DNA from: Acanthochromis polyacanthus
Lineage: Eukaryota > Chordata > Actinopteri > Pomacentridae
Direction: 5' to 3'
NCBI RefSeq assembly: GCF_021347895.1
Contig: NC_067120.1
Coordinates: forward strand, 24,227,361 to 24,291,360
Length of the DNA stretch: 64,000 nt
In this document: piece after piece, positions 1-11,897 of the stretch
Layout: every line of letters begins with the position of its first letter
Position numbering within the stretch: position 1 is the first letter of the stretch
Translations under genes and position numbers: made by a program
The notes under the pieces: generated by a model
What the model saw: only the letters and a program-made list of their open reading frames with translations
Told to the model about the DNA's origin: nothing
Database searches by the model: none

Positions 1-180
1 CATCTTCCTACAGTGCGCCATGACGGCCTCCAGGACAGAGATGGGGCTGGAGCCCAGGGGCCGCCGTTCCTTGTCCCCTCCAGGGACTCTGCACTCAAAA
101 TCCCTCTGAAGTGCCAGAAAAGGGTCGGTCAGGCTGTAGTGGCCGTAGCGCTCTTGGAGAAACACGTCCTTCCTCTGAGC
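1..180 (-). CDS. cttnbp2: cttnbp2 exon 3 (5' part of the exon; continues beyond base 1)
   Basis: Sixty codons read without a stop from 180 down to 1 on the minus strand. They contain [20 protein letters not shown] and, near the window edge, [12 protein letters not shown]. Both are hallmark strings of the CortBP2 N-terminal domain as I recall it from vertebrate CTTNBP2 (human has [20 protein letters not shown] and [12 protein letters not shown]). The paralogue CTTNBP2NL reads differently at these sites (ISDPLMALQ, ILKVVMKQC), so cttnbp2 is preferred. The acceptor is a pyrimidine-rich tract ending TTTTCTGCAG just above 180. The phase-0 join to exon 2 gives ...VIEALR|AQRKDVF..., as in the family. 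The protein is a neuronal scaffold of dendritic spines that binds cortactin and striatin-family (STRIPAK) partners; this exon encodes part of the coiled-coil region. The linker [15 protein letters not shown] departs from the recalled human GDKEKKPVCTNPLS. The exon is cut by the window, so its 3' end is unknown. Confidence 0.93.
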
Positions 181-3160
181 CTGCAGAAAAAACACAGGAG
201 GGGGAATTTACTACTGAACTCAATTTAGATGAAAATTTTATGCAGTTCCTATAGTTTAGAATTTAACAAACAATGTTTTAACTGCAATTACTAATTCGAA
301 TACACAGCCATGCTGTCAAAATACCGCAAGTCTTGGGATGGAAGATTTAAGGAATAATGCTTTCTTTTTTTTTAAAATAACTAAAACTTGTCAAAAGTAA
401 CACATTTTTAAAAATATACAGGGTTCTTTCATTACTGTCAGTATCACTGAAATGTAACAATCTGAGATGTACCTGTTCACGAATAATAAGCAACAAACCA
501 CCTATGCTAAGGAATGAGAAGTACATTCTCTGTGTTTGGTCTGATCCACAGCACTAGATCAATGGTGTATTATAACATACAATTATATTTTCCACACTTT
601 AAACCATTCCCTGGCTTCAGTCTGATATTCTGCCATTCATAGGAAGCAAACTCAGTAAATAACAGATAATAGGAGTGTATACAGACAGTAAGAATACACA
701 TTTATGGTGATAATGCCTTTAAATTTTTAACCATTCCTGCCCAGAATCAGCATCAAGCCCTGCCTCGCCCTCAGCTCTGTTTCCTGTCCTGTGGTATAAA
801 AAGTCTGGTCCATAAAGCAACACTGTGGCCCCTGAATCGCCACAACTCGCCCCTGACCGCTGTGAGCCCGACCGCCTGACTCCACAAGCTCTCAACACTG
901 CAGCAGGCATGGCTCCTCTCAGGTTACACCGACAGATGGAGATGGGAGATGGAGTCCTCTGAACTGATCAGAGGTGAAAGCACAAGACCTGTGGTAAAAT
1001 AACAGCAAAATGCTGACCTGGGTATCACAGTAAAACCAGGTGTCATTATTTTCACTTTCAGCAGATCAGCTGGTAAATGCTAAAAAACAACAACAACAAA
1101 ACTAACTGATAATGTAAGTAGATGATCCTCGAACCTCCACCAAGGCTGACAAATTCTTCAAGTGCACAGCTGCAACCTCTTGTGTTTATCATTCATCTTC
1201 CAGCTTTGACTTCCAAGGGAATGTAAACAGAATGCTTAATGTCTCAGTAGATGAATGAGGGCTCCAGGATGGCAAGCTTTCCAAACAGCATATGAACGCA
1301 GTTTAATGGTAACAGCCAAAAAACAAAAACAAAAATAGCAGCAACAGCAAACCTGTCATTTGGCCAGGAGCTCTGTTTTCACCAAATATCAGCTGAATTT
1401 ACACACATTTTTTTGAAGAAAAAAAAAAACCTGACTTAACCCTACCTTTCTTGTGCATTGATATGCTTTTGGTCATCAGCCACATTGGCCAATAGTCAGA
1501 GCAGAAAAAGGCAGTGCCGTTTCAAACACACAAAGACTGGGTCAAACACCTGGCTTGTATCATGTTTGTGTGTACATAATTGTTAAAATAGATCTATGTG
1601 CTATTTGCAATGCACCATTTGAAACAACTTTTCTTTTACTTGTTATTTTCTCTTACCTTCACCAAAACACATTATCCAAGACTGACAAGACTGTTTATTT
1701 ATAAACAAAAACATAACAAATTATATTGAGCTAAATACTGTACTAAAGTTTACTGTTGGTGCCATAATACAGTATGACGGAATCTCTGTAGGTCTGTATT
1801 TTTGAAATGGCATATTGTATTGCTTTACTTTTATAATTAAGTTAGAAGCGGAAATTACAAGTTAATTATTTATTTATGTATGATATAGTTGTCCCATGGA
1901 AAGGCACTGAGTTCTTTAAGTTTATTTTGGAACCCGGTTTGAAACCACATATAGATGGGAGTTCAGTCTGAGCAGCTTGTTGAGTCAAATCCTCTGCTTG
2001 AGAGACAAAAAAAGCAGCTGTAAAGTCAAATGTTGCACACACTGCTGCTTCAAGCAGAAGCTGATATCATTTGGCCAAGTACAGGTCAGTAATGTTAGCC
2101 TTCTTGAACCTGTCTTTAATCATTCTGTCCACAACCAAGTGATCACTCACAGTAATCCAATGGTCAAAAAATACCTGACCAAACTACTGGTTGCAGTACA
2201 GCAGCTGAACAGAGAGCAAACCCACCCTGAGTGTAAGTGGTGCTGAGACAGGAATGACTAAGAAAAAAAGCATAGCAGAAAGATGCAATAAATCAAAAAC
2301 CATCGGAGCTGGATGATGGAGGTCTTTAGATATATAAAATCTTTAAGTCATTTATCAAGGCCAAACACTTTGATTTAAGCAGCCAGGTGGTTCTCTCTTT
2401 CAGTGTCAACTGCAGGTGTGGGAATAACAGTTTTAGGAGGATTTTATGCCACAGTCATGATTCATATCTATCAGCAGCAGAAGGCCGGTGAGGGAGGAAT
2501 ATTTAATAACCAAGTGAAAGACTGAAATTAAACGCGGAGGCGACAGAAAGACAAAGAGCCAGAGTGTGAGAGACGGGAAGAACAGACAGCACAGACAAAG
2601 AGGAATGAACGGCAGGAAGGTGTTGCGAGATGCTTTGCCAAAGAAGGAGATGAAGTTTGGAGAGTTAAACAGTAACACACACACAAAGAGCGCAAGGCGA
2701 GGAGACTGATGGTAAACCCTGAGAAGGCCGAGGCAGTCTTTGATACTGATGGCCCAGCGTGAGCAGGCCAATATAAACACACCACAAGGAGAGGTAGGTG
2801 TGTGTGAGAGAGAAACACAAAGTATAGAAAGGCTGGTTTGCAAGACTGGAAACAGGATCATTCAATTGAAAGCTGAAATTTCTCTCCAAATATTTCTCTA
2901 CCTCTAATTACCACTTTCAACCTTAGAAGTTAATGAGGAGTTGTTAACCTTAGAACTGAAAAAAATACACTCAATTAACAGTAAATAAAGAGACAAATAA
3001 CCTGCAACTGTTGTGTTAATCAATTGCTTTTTTTATATACTTTTCTAAAGCAAATGTAGTGTAAATGCCAAACATCCTCTAGTTCAAACCCAACAAAAAT
3101 CATTCTTTGATTGCTTTTCAGTCTTACATGTCACTGTAAATTCAATATTTTTGCAGTATT
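181..3160. other. intron 2 segment without recognisable gene
   Basis: AT-rich unique sequence. Short open frames at 719-910 and 1977-2246 lack homology that I recognise and lack exon-like flanks. A purine-rich stretch on the plus strand at about 2520-2870 produces long overlapping open frames on the minus strand, which are compositional artefacts. Confidence 0.6.
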
Positions 3161-3177
3161 TATTAAAAGAAGACACC

Positions 3178-3358
3178 CGAGGGTCGAGCAAGTAGCTCAA
3201 CAGGTTGAGTGAGCGTCCCACAAACTGAGGCATAGTCTCCATGGGTTCGATTCTCGCTTATGGCCCTTTGCTGCAGGTCATTCCCCCATTCTTCTCCCCA
3301 CTTTCCTGTCTTCCTCTCACTATGGCTGTTAAATAAAGCTGGCAATATATATACAGTA
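3178..3358 (+). mobile_element. tRNA-derived SINE with target-site duplications
   Basis: The body begins with a tRNA-like promoter: an A box (TAGCTCAACAGG, about 3193-3204) and a B box (GGTTCGATTCT, 3244-3254). A non-tRNA part typical of a common percomorph SINE follows (CCCTTTGCTGCAGGTCATTC) and ends in AATAAAG plus an AT-rich tail. It is flanked by direct repeats of 17 bp, TATTAAAAGAAGACACC at 3161-3177 and TATTAAAATTAGACACC at 3359-3375 (15 of 17 identical), which I read as the target-site duplication. It is inserted antisense to cttnbp2. The family assignment is from memory. Confidence 0.82.
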
Positions 3359-5693
3359 TATTAAAATTAGACACCTGAATACATTGGGTTTACAAAGCTG
3401 TAATGGCTATATTAAGATATTTTGCGGATTTAACGATTAATTGAAGGGAAAAGGTTGATTAATCGATAATGCAAATAATCCTTCGAAGCAGCGGTAGTTA
3501 CCCACACTAATTAGAAATTTGCTACCTAGATCTACCCCTCAGTCAATATCAAGAACTCAGCTAAGGTTCCAACTTGCCTTTTTCAATGGATCCATGAATC
3601 ACTGGATTTATAAAACATCCCAAATTGTGAAGAATCCCTGTATGCATTACTAAAGCACAAGTTCATGTCCTATAATAATTTCATAAATAACTCCATACCC
3701 TGAAATGAATGCTTTGCCATCCTACAAACCCCAGAAAAATCCTTACAATTGAGGAGCTGGACTAAGGAAATCTGGTGTGTTGTTGTTTCTTACAATGACT
3801 AATATTGAATTTACCTTTTAATCAATACATCAGACATGCCAATATATCATCGGATATCATTTCAATGCAGGTACATTCGCAACGGCAAAACTGTTATCCA
3901 GTAAATTACGTAAAATTAGTAGAGACACAGTGTGACCAGTCTAACACGTCTGCACCAGAGACAAGTGACAGGTTCATTTTTCGAATATAAAAATGGGGGA
4001 ATCTTCACAAAGGAAAAGAGAATATTATCAACAATGTTTATTCTTATGCATTTCTAAGATTTTGCTCAAAAATCTATATTTGTACCAGCCAAGAGAGTAT
4101 CAAAATGGTTACCACTCAGCTCTGAGCATGACAGTTGCAACTCTGAAGCTGTAATATCTATCTGCAATGAAGGAAACATTAGAACCATGCAAAGGAAATC
4201 CTCTAGAATACTCCAGAATAAATAATCAGGAGAGCTGCAGTGTCTTCTTCAAACTGCCCTTTACCTCCCAGGATCTTGGTATAAATATTTACACAGAATC
4301 AGAGGCCATTACAGTTCTCAGTCAGCTACAGCTATTCACTGTCACAGTGGGATCATTATTTATCAGACTGAGGATTTTTGGGTTCTTCATGCGTCTCTTC
4401 ATGGGTGAGCATTCACCTTAAATACTAGTTGCTGTCACATAGATACTGCTTTTGAAAGAAACACACCTTAAGTCGAGCTGGGTTGTTTCCTGTATTGTTG
4501 ATTTCTATTAAACAACCATTTAAGATACTTTTACAACTAAATGTTTTCTCTCAATTGGCTCTGTGTGTTTCTCTTTCAGTTAGAAGCTTTGGAAAGGTCT
4601 GTCAGTATTTCCTGGTTGGGAGACTCGGAGGTCGTAGGTCACCCTATTACTGTGGTAGGACTTGGACGAGTGGAGCCAAACCCTTTGAGATCTCATCAGT
4701 TGTCAAACGCTGAGCTCCCCCGAGGCTCTATTGATTCCATAGATCCATTGGTTGTCATTAGAGCGCAGCTACAATATGCAGTAGGCTTTGGTCAGCATAG
4801 GCTTTATAAGGCAACACTGATGGTTCTAAAGTGAAGCTTCAGATAGAAAAGACTATGTTGTTTCTGTCAGTATCATTACATTCTAACATTTATTTAAGAA
4901 AACTATTTTTAAACATTATTGTTGCCCACAAAACTCAGCACAAAATAATCTTGCTACCTCAAAAACCAAATAAAATAAAGATCCTCTTTGAAACCTGTTT
5001 TTGTAATATGTGCTGCCAATAGACTCTTCAACAGCAAAACGTAACACAAAGTTCAGTGGCCTTCACAATGTGTGTACATTTATTTGTGTTTTCATTGTTA
5101 AAGGTGATTTTAAAATGGTCAGTATCGACATTGATGAAGCACTTATTGTGATGATTTTTTTCAGCTACACAAACATCCTTCTCATTGACCATTCAACTAA
5201 AGAAAAAAGACATTACACTGACCAACTAATATATTTCTGATGTGTAATTAATGAGTAGAGAGATGTGAACTCAAAAGTCACACTTTCACCGCACCAACTT
5301 TACCTGAGGCCAAGTAACCTTTAGAAGAGCTCTATTTCTCGACCTTAATTTTCACCTGAGACTCCAGGGAGACTGTCTGGCCCCTTTCTGGGGTTTTTGC
5401 TAATTGGTGAAGCATGCTATCAGTTTCCCAGCATTTTCCAACACTTGTTCCTAAAAACTGCAACTGTAGCCACATTCTTGACACAGAGCAACAAGTGAAT
5501 GTACAAGGTCCACAGGAAGCTTTAGTTACTTGGAAAGTTCTCTTACATTACTCCCTCAACCTAAAAGTTCTGGTTACATTTCCAATGGAAACATGATTAA
5601 AACACCCATGTGTAAACCATACCCAGCTGAGGTCTCCAGGAATCCCAGTTTAAAAAGATTAAAATCCGATGTTTACCTACTAGTTTGGGGTAA

Positions 5694-5716
5694 GGGGGGG
5701 GGGGGGGGGGGGGGGG
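5694..5716 (+). repeat. (G)23 homopolymer
   Basis: Twenty-three consecutive G on the plus strand, preceded by GGGGTAA. It could form G-quadruplex structure on the plus strand. Because cttnbp2 is transcribed from the minus strand, the nascent RNA would carry poly-C here. The exact length is prone to sequencing error. Confidence 0.9.
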
Positions 5717-6884
5717 TACATGCTAGTAACTCTATAGTATTTACAAGTGCAGCAGAGGTGGTGGGCTCTGAGTGAGACGTCAGTATTATTAGCATCAACC
5801 TTTACAGGCATGCTGCACTCAGTGGGTGAGAGGGTTCAGGGAACACAGACACAGAGCGGTCATAGCAGAGACTGGAAGAGAAGATGGAAGACAGATGAGA
5901 GAGGTGGAGAAGTGACAAACACTGGTAGGAGTAACAGCAGCAACAAATAACATCAGAGGGGGACAACAGAGACAGAGAAAGCAGTGGAGCAGAAACGAGT
6001 CCAGCAAGTCGAGCAAAGAAAGGCAGAGGGTCCTCCAAACTTTATATAACAGAGAAAGGAGCAGCATGTTTTCAAATATCACTTTTAAGTCTATTCATCA
6101 CTGTGTGGCCAGCTGCCAGTTCAATCCTGATGCAAAAATCATCAGGACAAACAGAGGAGCTGTTCATGTCCAGAAAAATGCGCAAGCAAACATTACATTC
6201 AAAGAGAGGGATGTGCTTGAGGGTCCTTCATTCAAGTGTCTGATTGTCGAGATGATGCTCAGCTCAGTGTCCAAAGGCAGAGGGGTCTGAGAAAGACCTG
6301 AAAAAAAAGTAGGTTTTAACCTCGAAACAAGGGGACAGTGAAAACCAGGAGAAGCAGAATAAAAGAAAAAAACTCTTTCAGCAAAGTACCTACGCCTCAG
6401 TAATGAGAGGTGTGGAGCCAGGAAAGTGTTCACAATCCGCAGGCTTTGGGTGAACAAATGATAAAATAATAAAGGCAGGAGGCAAGAAAAGAAGCTTTCC
6501 TCTAATGTGATATTCAGAGATGTCCCACAGGAAACATTAAGACAGCGGTAATGCAATGTGCAGCCATTCGAATGTGCCTGGATCCTATCGGACACCTTGA
6601 CATCAGTCTCCTGCTTCTCTCTGTCAGCAGGGTTTTTATTCACTGTGCAGAAAGAAGAAACTTTATCTTGGTGGTACAAGCATCATAAAAGTGCGGATGG
6701 TGATGTGTAGGTATGTGTGAAGATTCTCAGCCATCCGAGTCATGGTATCAAGAAGTGTGAAGTCAAAGGCAGTTAACTGACCTCAAGCAGGTCCATTTGC
6801 CTTTGACAAAATGTTTACAACAAGTATACAGAGGTAGTAACTCCACATGGCTGAAAGAGTTCACTTAAAAAACTAATGCTGCCA

Positions 6885-7080
6885 GGACTCACAGATGACA
6901 GATTACCAGAAAATTTACATTTTCGACTGACAACTGACTCATTCTTTCAATCATTATTTCAACCAAAAACATGCAGCAGTTCCAGCTTCCAGCCTCTCAA
7001 ATTTGATGATTTTTTGTTTTCTTTTCCTGTTACTTCATGTAAAATTTTGCTCGAAGAACAAAATTACATTTACCTTTGAT
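6885..7080. repeat. possible fragment of the hAT-like miniature family
   Basis: Contains the order CCAGAAAATTTACATTTTCG, then TTCCAGCTTCCAGCCTCTCAAATTTGATGATTTTTTG. It resembles the interior of the miniature element at 28067-28470 and its relatives (CCAGCTT..TCAAATGTGAGGATTTGCTG) elsewhere in this intron. No terminal repeats are visible. Confidence 0.35.
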
Positions 7081-8255
7081 TTTCTTGTAGTGGTTTTTCC
7101 TTCAGTAGACAGTACAGGGGCCGGAAACAGGTGGAAGAAAGAGGGGAATGACAGCAACAAATCCCTCTGAATGTAATCACACCAGGAGTCTAACGTTTAT
7201 GTGGTTGGGGCCACAACTATTCATATTAGTATTCCTTAGGGTTTCAACGTTTTTGGGCATTTTATAACTGAAGGATAAGAAACACACTGCTAATAATCAA
7301 AGTTATGATTCGTTGAAGGTGTAGTTGAACCTCAAAGCAAAGCAAGTCTAAGTAAGCAACCAAAACTGTAGATTAACTGATGGAAAGAGAGTCTAAGCCA
7401 AATTCTGTGAGGCAGAAAAGGAGCTTCTAATCAACACTTCCTGTCCACTGCTGTGCTGCTGGGTTTGTCTGTGCCAAGACTTGCCCTGATGACGGCCACG
7501 TCAATATATCGACCTGCCCCTCTCTGGGTTCTTGTTGCAGCCGCACAGGGTCGGGTCACTGTGGCGTTGTTGTCAACTGCATCCCCTTTAGGCCAAACTC
7601 CACCTTCAAGCTGAAGCAGCTCCCTCATTTGTCATGTTTTGTGATGTGTTGTGACTGTCGAAAAGCTTGACATTTGAGCATTCACTCGAGTGCTAAGTTC
7701 TGTTTTGTTTGTCTGTTTTCCTTGTGCATGTATACAGATTTTAAAAATTGGATTCATAGGAGTGGATTCATGATAAACATATTTTTTACTGGCTCCACAG
7801 CTGCATGTTTCTTATCTGCAGTTTTGGAGTTACCAACCTGCCCTGTGTTTTTGCCTGTCTGTTCCTGCCTGTTTTCCTTTTCCCTCTCTTTCAAACTGGT
7901 CGATGCAGATAGACGCTCTCACTAAGCCTGGTACTGTCAGAGGCTTCTTTTTGGTATAAGGGAGATTCATCTTTCCACGGTTTACGCAAGAAGCATTTCT
8001 AGGTTTCTCTCTATAATACAAGGTCAATCTTACTGTGTGATGTGCCTTAACAAGACTTTTGTTGAGAATCAGCGCTACATTTGGACAATATATCTGAGCT
8101 GAGAAAATGTTGGAGGCAGTGGCAGGAGGTTGAGTATGATCCAAGAAGCAATCAGTTGGAATCAAAAGCTTGATAAGTGAGTGAACTGTTTTGTTTTTAA
8201 TAAAGTAATCAAAGATTAAGGACTGAAACACTAAATGCTGAATGTCCATAGTAAC

Positions 8256-8465
8256 CAATTCAATTCAATTCAATTTTATTTATATAGCGTCAATTACAGT
8301 CAAATCGTCTCAAGACGCTTTACAGAACCCATATGCCTGACCCCCAGAGCAAGCCCAAAGGCGACAGTGGCAAGGAAAAACACCCTTTTAACAGGGAAGA
8401 AACCTCGAGCAGAACCCGGCTCTAAATAGGGGGGACCCATCTGCCTGCTGGCCGGGCGGGTTGAG
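8256..8465. repeat. dispersed teleost repeat with (AATTC)n head
   Basis: Starts with CAATTC repeats followed by TTTTATTTATATAGCG, then GACAGTGGCAAGGAAAAAC, TTTTAACAGGGAAGAAACCT and AGCAGAACCCGGCTC. This order is a high-copy repeat that I recognise from many teleost genomes, but I cannot assign it to a named class. The right boundary is uncertain. The purine-rich sequence to about 8525 may belong to it. Confidence 0.7.
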
Positions 8466-9073
8466 AAGGACAGAAGAGGGCAAGGGGGAGGGATGGGAGA
8501 AGAGGGAGGGGTGAGAAAGCAAGGAAAACACAACACACATTTGAATACATGCATGACAGGATATGTGACACAGACAAAGTATAAGCTAACATTGAAAACT
8601 GACTCATAGTTTACTCTTATGATGTACGGCTCTGACATTAAACATACTCCTTATATAGCTAGCAGTAAAATTCAAACAGTATGTAAGTTAGCATAACAGT
8701 ATATTGAAGGCGATGCAGAGTTGACTCGTGGAAAAAGGGAATTGGAAGCAGAGGGCTGGTGGAAGGTCAGTAGCAGCATCCCACAGTGGACATGGTGGAG
8801 ACTGGACCACAAAGCCATGTAGATTAGAAATATGACTGAAGCATCTGAATGATATGGATATACATCTAAATATGGCTAAAAAAAAATGTGAAAAAGCAAA
8901 CCTAAATCTACTGTGTCAAGTAAAAATGCAAATTGGTTATTTAAAATTTACACCAGAAAAACTGAATTATCATCCAGCACTGGTATGGATTTGAATTACA
9001 AAACTTAGAGCAATACTTGGTGAAAAAAACCACCATCTGGACCAGGGATTTTTAGGTGACAGCAAGTAGACTA

Positions 9074-9297
9074 CTAAAGAAAAGTTTGGACATACCTTCA
9101 CATTCAATGCTTTTTTATTTATTTACATATTTTCTACATCGTAGATTAATACTGAAGATTAACACTTTTTTGTTTACAACACAATTCCATATGTATTCTT
9201 TTATAGTTTTGATGTCTTCAGTATTAATCTACAATGTATGAAATAATCAAAATAAAAACCACTGAATGAGAAGGTGTGTCCAAACTTTTGACTGGTG
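9074..9297. mobile_element. Tc1/mariner-type MITE, palindromic
   Basis: The right end reads CATTCAGTGG-type sequence in inverse orientation (TGAATGAGAAGGTGTGTCCA then AACTTTTGACTGGTG) followed by TA. The left end has the inverted copy, AAAGTTTGGACATACCTTCA, with a 2-bp loss near its tip. The interior is itself an inverted repeat (TAGATTAATACTGAAGA against TCTTCAGTATTAATCTA), so about 220 bp could fold into one hairpin. The terminal repeat is that of a very common fish Tc1-type element. No coding capacity. Confidence 0.8.
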
Positions 9298-9800
9298 TAT
9301 GTTCCAAAAACTAAAACTGGAGCTACTTAATAAAAGGTTTGTGGGTGTCTGGACTATTTCTTTTGCTGCAGAAACCAATAAATGTAAAGGATACAGATTC
9401 CATTCAGTGCCGCCACTGTTTTCATGCCAAATTTACAGACCTCCCACTCCTCCTACGCCTTCTTTCGCAAACACAAATCTGATCCATCACGATCAATTTT
9501 CAAGGAACAAACGTGAGAAATTACAACTCAGAGCACCGACGACTCTGCAGCTCCTTTCCATGATAATCGACCTCATTTATGTTTCTGAGTTGCCTCCTCA
9601 TTGACTCCCAGTCTCGTTTTGGTTTTCTAGGTCAGAGCGGTGATGAGATGACATACAGCATCGAGCGAGGAGCGAATTAGAAACCGGGATTGGCTGAGTA
9701 TGTGGGGGGTAGTGAGGGTGATCTTGTTGGATCCATTTCTGGTCGCTAGAGATATGAAAGCCTCCAAAACATTGGAGGAGTCACTCAGTCTGTTTGTGCG

Positions 9801-10099
9801 TGTGTGTGTGTGTGTGTGTGTGTACTTGTTTCTGCTATTCCGGTGGGGACTTTGACCTGACTATTTGCTATAAAGGTGGGGACTTGTCTTACGGTGGGGA
9901 CCTAAAATGAGGTCCCCACGGGTGGCAACACCGTTTTCTTGGCCATATTGTTGTTAATAAAAAATGTAAAAGTGCAAAAACGCTTGTTTAGGGTTAGGCA
10001 TTGATTTGGTGATGGTTAAGGTTAGGGTTAGGGTAAGGGTTAGGAGTTAGATATGAATGGGAGTCAATGGTAAGTCCCCACCGGTATAGAAAAACAAAC

Positions 10100-10175
<76 letters not shown>
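9801..10175. repeat. composite repeat: (TG)n - 245-bp inverted-repeat unit - (TG)n
   Basis: Two TG tracts (9801-9823 and 10102-10175) flank a unit from 9840 to 10084. Its ends are a perfect 13-bp inverted repeat, CCGGTGGGGACTT and AAGTCCCCACCGG. Inside lie a second small palindrome (GTGGGGACC..GGTCCCCAC, about 9893-9920) and telomere-like TTAGGG-type hexamers at 10014-10046. I recognise this TG/GGGGAC/TTAGGG arrangement as a dispersed repeat in many fish genomes. Its mobilisation mechanism is unknown to me. Confidence 0.75.
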
Positions 10176-10176
<1 letters not shown>

Positions 10177-11459
10177 AGCGGGGGGTGAATAGTCCCTCGG
10201 GATATACTGACCCGGGGGAAGATGGCAAAAATCCTGAGGCCCATCTGTCATTCAAACACATGCACACACACCAATTAAGCCTACTTCACTTCTCCCAAAT
10301 CACCCATCAATGAGCTATGATTCGGCTCTGACATTTAAACCAGACGACTGTGGAGCATAAAACAAAGCTCAGGCACTTAATGTGGACAAAGTCTCACCTG
10401 CAGCGCTGAAGTTAAAGGTCATCAGCAGCAACCATGCATGTACTTGACAACATTTAACCAACAGCACTAAATTTTCAAAACAGAATTGTCATCTAAAGCC
10501 CTCATGACACAACAAACTGTTTTATAGCTACCATTTTGACAAAGTCTCATCCCCATCTCTTGTAATTTTATAATTACAAATAACTATATCTCTCAATTAT
10601 TGTTCCAATCTTTGACAGTTCTATACAATAAACTATACCCTAACTATTTCCTCTGGAACAAAATTAGAATCGTTGATATACAGTAAATAAGATACATTGA
10701 TTGACAACATATTTACAACCAATCACATCTCAGAAATGAGCTTGTTTCTAAGCATCAATATTTATTTGTCTTTGAAGTAGGATAGCTAGATGTAGGACTA
10801 TAATTACCACTAACTGTCACATTTACCTCAGTAACAAGTAAATTAATGACAATTTTTTTCAATACACTTGTCCACAAAATCCATTACAGACTTTTTAAAA
10901 TCTATTTGGACTGTGTAATAAACAGAACATAGTTAAATTTTTACCCGAAGTAAAATCAATTTAACACAGTTCAATAGTAGGACTTTATTCCTCTGTTGTG
11001 TTAAATCCACAAAACTAAGTATCTTCGAGGAACATTTTTATGTCAAATTCACCGATTCACACCTCTACTAGGTATTTCCTGAAATAAACAAGGAACATGA
11101 TTGTTTTACATCACTTTATACTTCAGGAAATAAGAGGTTAAATGGCTTAAATACTGCTGGTCTTTGCTGTGCAGTGGGGTCAATCGATTATCCGATGTGA
11201 CATTTAACTTTTGGCCAATTATCAGTATCATTTTTTTTTTAAATCAGATTTATAAATATAAATATAACCTATAAATAAAATATATAGCTTTCAATGAAAA
11301 ACTGATTTCAATTTGTAAATGAAAAACGCATGAAAAGCATGAACGGATTTTTCAACAAAATGCTCTATTTGAGCTAGTGGTATTGAAAATGTATTACTTT
11401 ATTTTATTTTTTAAATTTCAAATTTTGCATGTATGTATGTACGTTTATACCTATGTATA
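10176..11459. other. intron 2 segment, AT-rich unique DNA
   Basis: No gene, terminal repeat or tandem array recognised. AT-rich with scattered ATTA motifs. Around 11170-11280 there may be a worn repeat (AATCGATTATCCG, TTGGCCAATTATCAGTATC). Confidence 0.5.
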
Positions 11460-11461
11460 TA

Positions 11462-11599
11462 CAGCGCCTTCCATAATGATTTGCACCCCTGGTTAAAATG
11501 TGTTCTTTAGCTTCTCATAAATTCATTTTTTTTCTAAATAATATAGGGCCACAATGAAAAAAAGAGGAAAATCTAACCTTTAATTCAAGTGCATTTATT

Positions 11600-11642
<43 letters not shown>

Positions 11643-11897
11643 GTGGGGGGGGGGGGGGGTCACAAATTAAGAAATAATTCTTTTACATCAAATCATGTGT
11701 GCCACAATTATTAGCACGACTGATGGTAATATTTTGTACAACCCTCTTCTGCCAACAAAACAGCACCTAATCTTCTCCTGCAATACATTTTTCAACAATT
11801 TTCAGTGGAAGAGTTTGCTTCTGCAATAAAAATTGAATTTCTTTTAAGGTTCTCAACACATCTTAACCAGGGGTGCCAATAATTATGGAGGGCGATG
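11462..11897. mobile_element. Tc1/mariner-type MITE with TA target duplication
   Basis: Terminal inverted repeats of about 43 bp with roughly 38 matches. The left end starts CAGCGCCTTCCATAATGATT and the right end, read on the minus strand, starts CATCGCCCTCCATAATTATT; both continue through CACCCCTGGTTAA. TA dinucleotides flank the unit (11460-11461 and 11898-11899). The interior carries (GT)n and a (G)15 run (11601-11659) and no coding sequence. This terminal repeat is common in fish Tc1-type miniature elements. Confidence 0.82.

Larger units (their letters stand above)
3376..8255. other. intron 2 segment, mostly unique AT-rich DNA
   Basis: No gene seen. Contains a possible worn fragment of the hAT-like miniature family around 3415-3490 (ATTAATCG motifs), the poly-G run at 5694-5716, a purine-rich block at about 5820-6060 and a further family fragment near 6885-7080. 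The 171-residue minus-strand open frame at 6164-6679 has no recognisable domain. Confidence 0.5.

Noticed and set aside
2433..2889. Overlapping minus-strand open frames of 74-142 codons
   Set aside because: Three frames are open at once over a purine-rich plus strand, which is a composition effect rather than coding.
6164..6679. 171-codon minus-strand open frame
   Set aside because: No recognisable domain, no splice-like flanks that connect it to cttnbp2, and serine/leucine-rich composition expected from the complement of purine-rich DNA.
10014..10046. TTAGGG-like hexamers as an interstitial telomere
   Set aside because: Only a few imperfect units, and they belong to a dispersed repeat with its own inverted ends, not to a telomere fusion.
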